DNA from: Flavobacteriales bacterium
Lineage (GTDB): Bacteria > Bacteroidota > Bacteroidia > NS11-12g > UBA955
Length of the DNA stretch: 50,586 bases
NCBI GenBank assembly: GCA_947487175.1
Contig: CANKVM010000006.1
Location: 1 to 50,586, forward strand
Reading direction: 5' to 3'
Shown: positions 35,098 through 43,999 of the stretch, piece after piece
Layout of the letters: every line of letters begins with the position of its first letter
How positions within the stretch are numbered: the stretch's first letter is position 1
Notes under the pieces: model-generated
What the model saw: only the letters and a program-made list of their open reading frames with translations
Database searches by the model: none
What the model was told of the DNA's origin: nothing
Program-made: the position numbers and the translations under genes

Positions 35098-37197
35098 TTG
35101 AATTCAAATTATAAACTTTCGTTCATCGAAAAAATTGTTTTAGCCATATTAGAGGACTCTCCAAAAGGCGCATTAAATACCCAACGCGTTTTTAACAGGA
35201 TTCCCATTGATGCTAAAATAGATAAAGAATCTGTATATCAGGCTCTCCTATCCCTCACTCAAAAAAAACTAATCAATCAGCCTTCTAAAGGACAATTTGC
35301 GTTTGTAAAACCATCGCAAACCCTTCAAGGTAGATTAATTACAAGCAACAAAGGCGAATACTATGTGGTACTTGATGATGGACTATCCTATTTTATTCCA
35401 ACAGTTTACATCAAGCAATTATTGCCTGAAGATCGGGTTGAATGTGAATACAAAGTAAAAGGCAAACGGGTTGACATTGTTTATGTGAGGTTAATCGACA
35501 GAAAACCAACCAAAGTTGTAGGTTACTTAGACGTTTTTGAAAAAAATGCCTATTTACTTACTTCGAAAGCAGGTTTTAAAGACATTAAAATCAAAGGGGA
35601 AGTTGATCCTAAATTAGACGGCCAAAAAGCCATTGTTGAAGTATATGATTTCCCCCCAAACACAAAATATCCAATAGGTAGAATTTTAGAAGTATTTGGA
35701 ACTCCAGGGAATAATGAAACCGAAATGCATGCCATTGTGGGTGAATTTGGATTCAAAACGATATTCCCGAAGGATGTTTTGGAAGAAACAGAAGCCATTG
35801 AAGAAGTAATTTCGAACAATGAAATAAAATCGAGAAAAGATTTTAGAGACGTAACAACCTTTACAATTGACCCTGCAGATGCTAAAGACTTTGATGATGC
35901 AATTTCGTACCAAGAGTTAGAAAATGGAAACGTAAAAATCGGAGTACACATTGCCGATGTTTCACATTACGTTAAAGTTGGAAGTCCTTTAGATAGAGAG
36001 GCATTTGAAAGAGGTACTTCTGTTTATTTGGTAGACAGAACAATTCCAATGTTACCTGAGAAATTATCAAACAACCTTTGCTCATTGCGTCCTAACGAAA
36101 ATAGATTGGCCTTTTCAGTTGAATTTGAACTAAATGCACAATTTCAAATAGTGAAAAAATGGATTGGCAAAACCATTATTCATAGTAACCGCAGATTTTC
36201 ATACGAAGAAGCTCAAGAAATCATTGTTGCGGAAACCGGAGAATATGCGCATGAATTGGTTACCCTGAATAATATTTCTAAAATTTACGAAAAAGATAGA
36301 TTTGAAGATGGTGCATTGAAATTTGAATCTAAAGAATTGCGATTCAAATTAACAGAAAGTGGTGAACCCATTGAAGTTTATGAAAAAACTAGATTCGATG
36401 CGCATAAAATGATTGAGACATATATGCTTTTGGCTAACAAAGCAATAGCAGAACATGTTTACAAGTTAAAAATTCCAAATTTGCCTTTCATTTACAGAAC
36501 GCATGACAATCCCCCACAAGAAAAGTTAATTGAATTTGCTAAATTTTGCAAAATCATGGGTTATCCAATTCAAATTGACAATGAAAAAGTAATGAGAAAA
36601 TCATTCAATTCATTATTGGAAAGAGCCGAGAATAAACCAGAATTATCAGTACTCCAACAAATGGCAATTCGAACGATGGCGAAAGCGGTTTATACTGCCT
36701 ACAAAACGTCGCATTTTGGATTGGCATTTGAATATTATACACACTTCACATCTCCTATTCGCCGATATCCAGATTTATTGGCCCATAGAATGCTTTTCAA
36801 TTACTTAAACGATACTCCATCGCAGTATAACGAAGAAACCATAGAGAGCTTTGCAAAGCACTCTTCTTTGATGGAACAAAAAGCAGCCGAAGCCGAAAGA
36901 GCAAGTGTGAAATACAAAATGGCCGAATTAATGAAAAAACACGAAGGTGAAATTTTCGAAGCCCGTATTTCAGGTATCACAGAATGGGGTATTTATGCAA
37001 CCATTTTAGATTTACATGCTGAAGGATTAATTAGAGTAAGTGAAATTAAATCTGACCGATTCTATTACGTAGAAGACGAACGCAAATTGATGGGCAAAAG
37101 AACCAAAAAATCTTTCCACATGGGAGATATTATCACAATCAAAGTGAAATCAGCCAACCCTATAGCCAGACAAATAGATTTTTATTTATACGAATAA
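35098..37197 (+). CDS. rnr: Ribonuclease R
   Basis: 3'-5' exoribonuclease of 699 residues. N-terminal winged-helix and cold-shock-like regions cover about residues 1-220. The RNB catalytic domain has TIDPADAKDFDDAISYQELENGNVKIGVHIADVSHYV, with the metal-binding Asp cluster, and later HFTSPIRRYPDLLAHRML. A C-terminal S1 domain (GEIFEARISGITEWGIYATI...) ends the protein. No ATG is available in frame between the upstream stop and conserved sequence. The start is therefore a TTG at 35098, 6 nt after the MFS gene. The stop overlaps the next ATG (TAATG), so translation is coupled to the prenyl synthetase. Confidence 0.94.
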   Translation: MNSNYKLSFIEKIVLAILEDSPKGALNTQRVFNRIPIDAKIDKESVYQALLSLTQKKLINQPSKGQFAFVKPSQTLQGRLITSNKGEYYVVLDDGLSYFIPTVYIKQLLPEDRVECEYKVKGKRVDIVYVRLIDRKPTKVVGYLDVFEKNAYLLTSKAGFKDIKIKGEVDPKLDGQKAIVEVYDFPPNTKYPIGRILEVFGTPGNNETEMHAIVGEFGFKTIFPKDVLEETEAIEEVISNNEIKSRKDFRDVTTFTIDPADAKDFDDAISYQELENGNVKIGVHIADVSHYVKVGSPLDREAFERGTSVYLVDRTIPMLPEKLSNNLCSLRPNENRLAFSVEFELNAQFQIVKKWIGKTIIHSNRRFSYEEAQEIIVAETGEYAHELVTLNNISKIYEKDRFEDGALKFESKELRFKLTESGEPIEVYEKTRFDAHKMIETYMLLANKAIAEHVYKLKIPNLPFIYRTHDNPPQEKLIEFAKFCKIMGYPIQIDNEKVMRKSFNSLLERAENKPELSVLQQMAIRTMAKAVYTAYKTSHFGLAFEYYTHFTSPIRRYPDLLAHRMLFNYLNDTPSQYNEETIESFAKHSSLMEQKAAEAERASVKYKMAELMKKHEGEIFEARISGITEWGIYATILDLHAEGLIRVSEIKSDRFYYVEDERKLMGKRTKKSFHMGDIITIKVKSANPIARQIDFYLYE

Positions 37198-38153
37198 TGA
37201 ATACAATTGAAAAACTTCAAAACGATTATAATCAATTCTTAAACCAAAATTCTTTTAAGGGATCTCCCGACAACCTTTACAATCCAATGAATTACATCAT
37301 GTCATTGGGGGGAAAACGTGTTAGGCCCTTGTTGTCAATGATTGGAAATCAATTGGTGAATGGCGATGCCCAACACGGAATTTATATTGGTCACATAATG
37401 GAGGTATTTCATAATTTTAGCCTGGTGCATGACGACATTATGGACAAAGCTGATTCAAGGCGTGGTAAACCTACAGTGCACAAGAAATGGGATGAACCAA
37501 CGGCAATCTTAAGTGGCGATAATATGTTGGTTAAAGCATACGAATTGTTAATTAACTATACTGGGCCAAACAAGGATGCAATTTTGAAAACCTTTACCAA
37601 AACAGCTGCAGAAGTTTGTGAAGGACAACAAAATGACATGGATTTTGAAAGTCGCAATGATGTAGATATAGATTCTTATTTACACATGATTCAAAATAAA
37701 ACTGCGGTTTTATTGGGATGTAGCATCAAATGTGGTGCACTTTCTGGAAACTGCAATGAACAAACCAGCAATGAACTGTATGATTTTGCAATCAATATGG
37801 GAATGGCTTTTCAGTTGATGGATGATTATCTAGATACCTTTGGAAATTCAGATAATACCGGAAAAATCAAAGGAGGAGATATTCTGCAGGGAAAGAAAAC
37901 TTGGTTATTCTTAAATTCACAACATATTGATCAAGAAAAGCATCAAGAATTATTCAATGATGAAAATAACTCAACAAAAGTGAATGCCATTATAGCTCAT
38001 TGGCAAAAAATTGAACTTGATAAACAATGCCTTCAATTAATTGAAGATTACAATAAGAAAGCGCATTCAAATTTAGAACGCATTGAAAAAAATGGTGTTG
38101 ATACGGAATTATTGATTGAGCTTTTGAATTATTTGAGCGAAAGACAGAATTAA
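37197..38153 (+). CDS. Polyprenyl synthetase (trans-isoprenyl diphosphate synthase)
   Basis: Cytoplasmic prenyltransferase of 318 residues that makes a farnesyl, geranylgeranyl or longer-chain diphosphate for quinone or lipid carriers. It has GGKRVRPLL, the first aspartate-rich motif LVHDDIMDKADSRRGKPTVH and the second MDDYLDTFGN, both intact. Chain length cannot be read reliably. Its ATG shares one base with the rnr stop. It converges with the large secreted protein gene, the two overlapping by 4 nt at their stop codons. Confidence 0.93.
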   Translation: MNTIEKLQNDYNQFLNQNSFKGSPDNLYNPMNYIMSLGGKRVRPLLSMIGNQLVNGDAQHGIYIGHIMEVFHNFSLVHDDIMDKADSRRGKPTVHKKWDEPTAILSGDNMLVKAYELLINYTGPNKDAILKTFTKTAAEVCEGQQNDMDFESRNDVDIDSYLHMIQNKTAVLLGCSIKCGALSGNCNEQTSNELYDFAINMGMAFQLMDDYLDTFGNSDNTGKIKGGDILQGKKTWLFLNSQHIDQEKHQELFNDENNSTKVNAIIAHWQKIELDKQCLQLIEDYNKKAHSNLERIEKNGVDTELLIELLNYLSERQN

Positions 38154-41100
38154 TGCAATACCATTACGGTTCCTGTTTTCTGATAACGATTATCATTCCA
38201 ACCATCAAAATTAAGTAACCAAGCATAAACACCGTCTTGAACTTGTATGCCATTGATGGTTCCATCCCATTGCTTCTTTTTATCAAAAGACTCCCAAATT
38301 TTCTGACCCCAACGGTCATAAACTTTCATGGAATATCCTTTCACAAAGATTGGAACTGTACCCCAAACTTCATTTAATTTGTCATTATTTACGGTGAATG
38401 CATTTGGTACCCAGACTTCTGGCGGTTGATATAAGTAAACCCAATTACTCTCGGTAATTCCTTTAAAATAGATTCCTTTCGTTGGTGCTTCATATCCGAT
38501 GGCCCTATACCAATAGCCACCCCAATCATAATCTAATTTATCATCTTTGAATAAGCGGTTATTCTGGATAATAATAGACTTAAACTGTTCAATGTCATTT
38601 TTCCTTTGTAAATCCCAAATACTCACGCCAGAATCCCAACCTATATAATCAGCCCATTTCAAATTAAAATAATAATCTGGGGCCTCAATTGAAGTTCCAC
38701 TGATAATTACATTACATCCTTTGTTACTTGGTTTGCTGATATGTCCACACTTATCAATTACAATTACCTGGTAGCAAAACGCTTGTTTATCTACGTTGAA
38801 ACTAGAATCAGAAAGCGAAGTGTCTTTAATTACAAATTCAGGAACCGAACCAATAGAACCTGTAATAGGGAATTTGTAAATTTCAAATTCTTTGAATTTG
38901 GGCTCAGCACTCATAACCCATTTTACGTCAACTCTACGATCTTCAAAAACGCTTGCAGAAATTAAATGAACAGGGTCAATTGAATTATTTAATTCTCTAA
39001 CTGTACAAAAAACATTGATTGGTTGTACCCGCGTATCGCAAATATTCACACCAATCATTCCAAAACAATAATTATTTACTTGCGGATTTACAACATTATT
39101 ATCTATAAACTCGCCTGCTAAATTGTCGAAAATTGTATCTATAATTTGTTTGGAACCATCTGGATTGGTTCTTTCAATTAGAAAGTATTTAAAAAAATTA
39201 GTTGGAACAGTTGAAGAAGGCCACGAAATCTTCATTTGTTTTGTTACCCTTTCATAACTTACACAGATGGCATCTGGAGGGATAACTTTTGGAGGTTCTT
39301 CAATGAGTATTGAAATTATAGCATAGGTAGTATCTGATTTTGGACAACCGCAATCGTAAATCATAACCTGAAGTTTAATGGTGTCTTTTGAAAAACTCCC
39401 ACAGGTTGTTTGCCAGTTTAATTTTAACTGCGCCCTGTTTATTCCCATTATGGTTCTAACTGTTGCCGTATCTGTAAACTTCATGGCTCCTTTTTTTAAC
39501 CACTTCACTTTCAAATTCACCGTATCAAACACATCTGCATCGCGTGCAAACTTTTGAATATCTATCAATTCAGTAGCCGTCACTTTAATAAAAGTATCAG
39601 ACATCCAAGGCTTTTTATTCAAATTTTCAAAGTCAATTTTAAACAATGCATTGTTGCAATTTCTGCTATTCATTGTTGTACTAAATGCTGTTGGCGTAAC
39701 TGGAAATAATCCATTTTGACGACAACCAGCGCACACCGACTGATAAATAATACCCTTTTTATCAAACCGGCTTGTACCCCCATCAACATGTTCTTCCGCT
39801 TTTTTAAAACTCGTACTAACCCCTCCAAAAAATGTCCCAAAAGCCAAATTGTACATGTTTTTAGAAAACACCGCGATATAAAAATCACTACCATCTGTTG
39901 TCTTTTGTAAGGCATCGTTGGTGGTTTGAAGATTTCTCGTATTTCCCTTGTTTCGATGGATTTTTGAAGCACCTGTATTGACATCATATAAAGCTGTATT
40001 TGTTGCTCCACCCCAACCTGAGATAAAAATACGTTCACAACGGTCTACTAAAAATGCAGAAGGACTAATATTCGGCATATTGCCATTTGCACCAAATGTT
40101 GTTTGAATGAGAATTGTATTTAAATCCTGACTGTGTTTTGTAATAAATTGACCCGTATTTGCTTGGCTATACGGCGAATTTATGGTACTAATTTGACCTT
40201 CAGTTTGTCCAAAAATGTATGGATTTCCTTTTAAATCTGTTTGAACAAAATAAGCCTGCTCATAATTGGCTGTTCCATAATATTTCCCACTGAGTAATAT
40301 CCCATTTTTAGAATCAAATCGCAATAGCATACCATCAACATCGCCAATAAAATCATTTTGCCATGCACCCGGAAACTGAGATTTCAATCCCCTAGAATTG
40401 GTACCACCCGCAGCATACAAGTCATTGTTTTTTCCCAATGCAATTCCATAAATGGCATCGTAGTATTTATCTTCATCGCCTATTACTTGCGACCAATTTA
40501 AACTTTTTAGATCGCCAGTAAGTGAAAAAACAGTACCATCTTCTTCAACTGTTCTAATTCTACTTCCAACCGTTTGTGGAAAGTCATTGGAGTATGTTAC
40601 CCCACAAACATAAATCGTTTTATTATCGGTAATGATTTCTCCTCGAAACTCATCGGCATAGTTGTATAAAAGTGGAAAATTATCAACTGGGGTAACCGAC
40701 CTATCTGCGCCAACACCATCTTGACCGCTGCCACCAAAATAAGTTCCCGCCAAAATTTTTGTACCTGCCCAGCTAATTTTGGTAATGGTAAAATCATACG
40801 AACCATTCCATGTAACATCATAACTTCCTGCTGTTACTGGAAAATCGCTACTCTTTGTTGTGGACATAACATAAAGGTTATTCAATGAATCAACCACCAT
40901 CGAATGGGGTTGTTCGTTATCTGATCCCCCCAAATATGTACAAAAAACCAATTTACTCCCCGATTGATTGTATTTTAACAAAGCAATGTCTCTATCTCCT
41001 CCGTAACCCAAGTCTTCAGGAACCCCGCCGCCAAACTGAATTTGGAATGCGCCTGTTGTTACAGGCAACCCAACGTCGAATACTGTCCCTCCAGAATAAC

Positions 41101-41884
41101 CATTGCCAATTTCGTCATAAGTTCCTGTACAACCAAAATTGTCAGCACTAGAACCACTATAAGTGCTAAAAACAAGCACTGGATCAACCACAATCTTGGT
41201 GTTTCGCTTTAACGTTGTTTGCTTCTGGATTTTATATGTAATTTCATTGCCGTTTAGAACATATTGACAAGGAATTATTAAAGATGGATTCGCACTTTCA
41301 TAAACCAAAGGAATATTTTCATTCCAATTTAAAATGCTCGTTTCAAAACGAAGTTCAGTTTCACTGCTTTTAGAAACACCAGCTCCATTGACTTTTATTT
41401 TAATGAGGGACAATTTCTCGGCCGAACAAATCCAATTGTATTTGATACCCCCATTACTTGCTATAATTTCTAAATCAACATCTTTATAAATGTCCCTCAC
41501 AACTATTTTAGAAAATTTATACAATTCTGTTGCCCATCTTTTAGGGTTGTTTCCCTTAAAATAATTGACATAATAATCTGATTTGCTTCCCTCAAAATCA
41601 ATATTTGAATAATTGGCATTTACGAAGTTTAATTGAACACTGTGAGAAGCAATTTGGGTACTTTCAATGGCTCTGTCATGAATTTCCATCACATCATCTG
41701 TATTCCAAAAATGCAGCCACAAACCGTCATTACATAGCCAAACATTGCCAATATTTAGTGCAGCATAGGCTTTTACTTTATTTGGAAATTGACCTTTGTT
41801 TTCAATAAATATCTCCGATTGCCCATTCAAAAATTGAGGGATTATCATGAAAATATAGATTAAAAAAAGCAGGTACTTTTTCAT
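38150..41884 (-). CDS. Large secreted protein with type B T9SS (gliding-motility) C-terminal sorting domain
   Basis: Secreted surface protein of 1244 residues from the ATG at 41884, which gives a signal peptide (MKKYLLFLIYIFMIIPQFLNGQ). The beginning (ENKGQFPNKVKAYAAL) matches a family N-terminal domain seen in Bacteroidota propeller-like secreted proteins. From about residue 230 to 700 there are SBBP-like repeats (STYSGSSADNFG, TYLGGSDNEQPHSMVVDSLNNLYV). Fibronectin-like or PKD-like regions follow. The last ~85 residues (VWVPNAFTVNNDKLNEVWG ... GVYAWLLNF) form the gliding-motility-associated C-terminal domain, the type B sorting signal. Function is probably adhesive or structural; no catalytic motif is visible. 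No SD or exact -7 box is found. Confidence 0.88.
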   Translation of the reverse strand: MKKYLLFLIYIFMIIPQFLNGQSEIFIENKGQFPNKVKAYAALNIGNVWLCNDGLWLHFWNTDDVMEIHDRAIESTQIASHSVQLNFVNANYSNIDFEGSKSDYYVNYFKGNNPKRWATELYKFSKIVVRDIYKDVDLEIIASNGGIKYNWICSAEKLSLIKIKVNGAGVSKSSETELRFETSILNWNENIPLVYESANPSLIIPCQYVLNGNEITYKIQKQTTLKRNTKIVVDPVLVFSTYSGSSADNFGCTGTYDEIGNGYSGGTVFDVGLPVTTGAFQIQFGGGVPEDLGYGGDRDIALLKYNQSGSKLVFCTYLGGSDNEQPHSMVVDSLNNLYVMSTTKSSDFPVTAGSYDVTWNGSYDFTITKISWAGTKILAGTYFGGSGQDGVGADRSVTPVDNFPLLYNYADEFRGEIITDNKTIYVCGVTYSNDFPQTVGSRIRTVEEDGTVFSLTGDLKSLNWSQVIGDEDKYYDAIYGIALGKNNDLYAAGGTNSRGLKSQFPGAWQNDFIGDVDGMLLRFDSKNGILLSGKYYGTANYEQAYFVQTDLKGNPYIFGQTEGQISTINSPYSQANTGQFITKHSQDLNTILIQTTFGANGNMPNISPSAFLVDRCERIFISGWGGATNTALYDVNTGASKIHRNKGNTRNLQTTNDALQKTTDGSDFYIAVFSKNMYNLAFGTFFGGVSTSFKKAEEHVDGGTSRFDKKGIIYQSVCAGCRQNGLFPVTPTAFSTTMNSRNCNNALFKIDFENLNKKPWMSDTFIKVTATELIDIQKFARDADVFDTVNLKVKWLKKGAMKFTDTATVRTIMGINRAQLKLNWQTTCGSFSKDTIKLQVMIYDCGCPKSDTTYAIISILIEEPPKVIPPDAICVSYERVTKQMKISWPSSTVPTNFFKYFLIERTNPDGSKQIIDTIFDNLAGEFIDNNVVNPQVNNYCFGMIGVNICDTRVQPINVFCTVRELNNSIDPVHLISASVFEDRRVDVKWVMSAEPKFKEFEIYKFPITGSIGSVPEFVIKDTSLSDSSFNVDKQAFCYQVIVIDKCGHISKPSNKGCNVIISGTSIEAPDYYFNLKWADYIGWDSGVSIWDLQRKNDIEQFKSIIIQNNRLFKDDKLDYDWGGYWYRAIGYEAPTKGIYFKGITESNWVYLYQPPEVWVPNAFTVNNDKLNEVWGTVPIFVKGYSMKVYDRWGQKIWESFDKKKQWDGTINGIQVQDGVYAWLLNFDGWNDNRYQKTGTVMVLH

Positions 41885-41990
41885 TGATTTATACAAATTT
41901 CGTTGAAATAATGTATGTTTCAACTCTTAGACAATAAAATTATACTGAAAGTTTTCGCAAAAATGCGAATTATTCCGAATTAAGATTGCC

Positions 41991-41998
41991 TAAATTTG
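41991..41998 (+). promoter_or_regulatory. Bacteroidota -7 element upstream of fmt
   Basis: TAAATTTG is an exact TAnnTTTG, 7 nt before the fmt ATG at 42006. About 22 bp further upstream is a short inverted repeat, TTCGCA-N4-TGCGAA (41954-41969), which may be a regulator site. No -33 TTG at standard spacing. Confidence 0.6.
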
Positions 41999-42005
41999 CA
42001 TTTGA

Positions 42006-42917
42006 ATGAGAATATTGTTTTTTGGAACACCTGAATTCGCTGCAGCTTCATTGGAATTAATTGCACAAGAAGGATTTAATGTGGTTGCGGTAGTTACGGC
42101 CCCAGATAAACCTGCAGGGAGAGGTAGACAGTTAAAATCAAGTGATGTAAAAGTTTCTGCTGAAAAATTAAACATTCCCGTTTTTCAACCATCCAATTTA
42201 AAATCAGAGGATTTTCTTAATCAAATTAATAGTTTAAATATTGATTTGGGTGTTGTTATTGCTTTCAGAATGTTGCCTGAGAAAATTTGGTCGGCTCCCA
42301 AACTTGGAACCATCAATTTACATGCATCGTTATTACCTAATTACCGAGGTGCTGCCCCTATTCAACACGCCATTATTCAAGGCGAAACTGTAACCGGTGT
42401 GAGTACATTTTTCCTAAAACATGAAATTGATACTGGCGATTTGATTGATCAACAGGAAGTTCAAATTAATGAGAATGAAACGGGTGGATCATTGCACGAC
42501 AAATTAATGGATGTAGGTGCCAATTTGATGATTCAATCTTTGAGGAAAATTGAAGCATTTGGAAATCAAACCCCAACCTTTCCTCAAATTTATACCGATG
42601 ATTTAAAAATGGCCAGTAAAATCAACCGTGACTTTTGCCATATAGACATAAATCAAACGGCAATTGAAGTTCATAATAAAATCAGAGGTTTAAGTCCTTA
42701 TCCAGGTTCATGGATTGAAAGTTCTTTCGGTGAGTTGAAAATATACACTTCTCAGATTGTAACAGAATCCGTAAAAAATGAATCGACAGATGTGATTTTC
42801 ATCGATAATAAAAAACTATATATAGAATGTGAAAATTCTTTTTTGGAGATTTTGGAGCTTCAACCCCAAGGAAAACAAAGGATGTCGGCGATTTCCTACC
42901 TAAATGGCTTGAGATAA
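42006..42917 (+). CDS. fmt: Methionyl-tRNA formyltransferase
   Basis: Formylates initiator Met-tRNA using 10-formyl-tetrahydrofolate; 303 residues. The N-terminal formyltransferase fold starts ILFFGTPEFAAASLE, and the catalytic loop contains NLHASLLPNYRGAAPIQHAI with the Asn-His-Ser/Asp triad region. It is followed by EIDTGDLIDQQEV. A C-terminal OB-like domain (INQTAIEVHNKIRGLSPYPGSW) completes it. Length and order are normal. About 150 nt separate it from the ECF sigma gene, in which a hairpin is visible. Confidence 0.96.
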   Translation: MRILFFGTPEFAAASLELIAQEGFNVVAVVTAPDKPAGRGRQLKSSDVKVSAEKLNIPVFQPSNLKSEDFLNQINSLNIDLGVVIAFRMLPEKIWSAPKLGTINLHASLLPNYRGAAPIQHAIIQGETVTGVSTFFLKHEIDTGDLIDQQEVQINENETGGSLHDKLMDVGANLMIQSLRKIEAFGNQTPTFPQIYTDDLKMASKINRDFCHIDINQTAIEVHNKIRGLSPYPGSWIESSFGELKIYTSQIVTESVKNESTDVIFIDNKKLYIECENSFLEILELQPQGKQRMSAISYLNGLR

Positions 42918-42970
42918 TTCAAAAAATATTTTATAATTTTCTTGCATTTCACAATAATGTTGTGTTTATT

Positions 42971-42997
42971 GCGTTTTCAATATCATAAAGAAAACGC
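42971..42997 (+). promoter_or_regulatory. Inverted repeat between fmt and the ECF sigma gene
   Basis: GCGTTTTC (42971-42978), 11-nt spacer, GAAAACGC (42990-42997): a perfect 8-bp inverted repeat. There is no T-run after it, so it is not a clean terminator. It could be a binding site or a leader structure for the downstream sigma factor. Confidence 0.4.
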
Positions 42998-43054
42998 CTA
43001 TAGCTATAAAAATACTCAACTAAAAAACGTATTAACAATTAAAGTTTAATCCGC

Positions 43055-43061
43055 AAGGAGG
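43055..43061 (+). promoter_or_regulatory. Strong Shine-Dalgarno sequence of the ECF sigma gene
   Basis: AAGGAGG (continuing as AAGGAGGAG) lies 9 nt before the ATG at 43071. Together with the rpsA site it is one of only two strong SDs I found ahead of a gene in this window. Confidence 0.85.
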
Positions 43062-43070
43062 AGTATTATT

Positions 43071-43652
43071 ATGGCAACAACAATGATAGCAGATGGTGTG
43101 TTAATAAAACACTACACAGAAGGCAACCAAGGCGCTTTTGAAACCCTTCTCAAAAGACACAAAAATCGCATTTTCTCGAGCATTTATGCTCTGGTTGGTG
43201 ATCGTTATATTGCTGAAGACATATTTCAGGAAACTTTCATTAAAATCATACACTCTATTAGAACTGGCAAATACAACCATGAAGACAAATTTCTTCCTTG
43301 GGCGATGCGTATTTCTAGAAATATGTGTATTGATTCAATTCGTCAAAGAAAGCGTTTACCAATAGTTGTAGACAGTGAAGGCAATGATATTTTAAACAAC
43401 CTTGGAATATTCGAAAAAAGCCAGGAAGAGTTGCATATTGAAAACGACGAAATTACCATGCTAAGAAAATGGATTTGGGAATTACCTGAAGAGCAGCGCG
43501 AAGTACTGGTTTTGAGGAATTATGCAGATTTAAGTTTCAAAGAAATTGCAGTTGTAACAAATACAAATATCAACACTTGTATTGGTCGAATGCATTACGC
43601 TTTAATTAATCTTAGAAAAATGACGCAAAAAAATTCAGTTAGAGTAAAATAA
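43071..43652 (+). CDS. ECF-type RNA polymerase sigma factor
   Basis: Sigma-70 family extracytoplasmic-function sigma factor, 193 residues. Region 2 is visible as YIAEDIFQETFIKIIHSIRTGKY, then FLPWAMRISRNMCIDSIRQRKR. Region 4 is LPEEQREVLVLRNYADLSFKEIAVVTNT, followed by the helix RMHYALINLRKMTQ. There is no region 3 and no anti-sigma domain in the same chain. The gene has a near-perfect SD, rare in this genome, and is followed 42 nt later by a 76-residue ORF that may be its partner. Which stress it answers cannot be told. No -7 box of the housekeeping type was found in its upstream region. Confidence 0.93.
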   Translation: MATTMIADGVLIKHYTEGNQGAFETLLKRHKNRIFSSIYALVGDRYIAEDIFQETFIKIIHSIRTGKYNHEDKFLPWAMRISRNMCIDSIRQRKRLPIVVDSEGNDILNNLGIFEKSQEELHIENDEITMLRKWIWELPEEQREVLVLRNYADLSFKEIAVVTNTNINTCIGRMHYALINLRKMTQKNSVRVK

Positions 43653-43666
43653 AAATCAAAGTAATG

Positions 43667-43686
43667 CGTTATTAACTAAAATAACG
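43667..43686 (+). repeat. Short inverted repeat before the small ORF
   Basis: CGTTATT-N6-AATAACG (7-bp arms) in the 42-nt gap between the sigma gene and the 76-residue ORF. It could fold in the mRNA and moderate read-through translation, or be a regulator site. Significance is uncertain. Confidence 0.3.
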
Positions 43687-43694
43687 TAAGGCTT

Positions 43695-43925
43695 ATGATT
43701 TATAACATTACCAAAAATGAATTGCTAAAATACTTTTACAATGAATGCTCTCCTAGCGTGAGGCAATTGATTGAAATGGAGTTAGACGCAAATCCTGAAT
43801 GGAGGAATTACTTAAATTATTTAGAAACGGTTCAAAATTCAACCAAAATTGATTTTAAGCCTAATGACACTTTGGTAAGTATGATCTTAGAAGAAAGTGC
43901 AGCTACCGAACACCAATCATTATAA
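43695..43925 (+). CDS. Small protein downstream of the ECF sigma factor, possible regulator
   Basis: Protein of 76 residues without a transmembrane segment or signal. The sequence LLKYFYNECSPSVRQLIEMELDANPEWRNYLNYLE resembles the N-terminal helices of anti-sigma factors that hold a small sigma, but there is no zinc-binding HxxxCxxC motif. It is in tandem with the sigma gene, with a good ATG and a hairpin terminator directly after its stop. I do not recognise a named family. An anti-sigma or sigma-modulating role is inferred only from position and size. Confidence 0.65.
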   Translation: MIYNITKNELLKYFYNECSPSVRQLIEMELDANPEWRNYLNYLETVQNSTKIDFKPNDTLVSMILEESAATEHQSL

Positions 43926-43943
43926 AATATCTTCATTCATAAA

Positions 43944-43977
43944 ACAAAAAAACCTTCATTTATGAAGGTTTTTTTGT
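43944..43977 (+). terminator. Bidirectional rho-independent terminator
   Basis: AACCTTCAT/ATGAAGGTT (43951-43970) flanked by an A-run on the left and TTTTTTTG on the right. It follows the small ORF on the plus strand and faces the end of the thioesterase gene on the minus strand, serving both. Confidence 0.9.
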
Positions 43978-43999
43978 TTTTAATATGTATATAATTTAA

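Noticed and set aside
37869-37876. AAAGGAGG inside the polyprenyl synthetase gene
   Set aside because: No start codon follows at a useful distance; it simply encodes Lys-Gly-Gly.
41954-41969. TTCGCA-N4-TGCGAA as a terminator
   Set aside because: Short arms and no T-run; at most a regulator site upstream of fmt.
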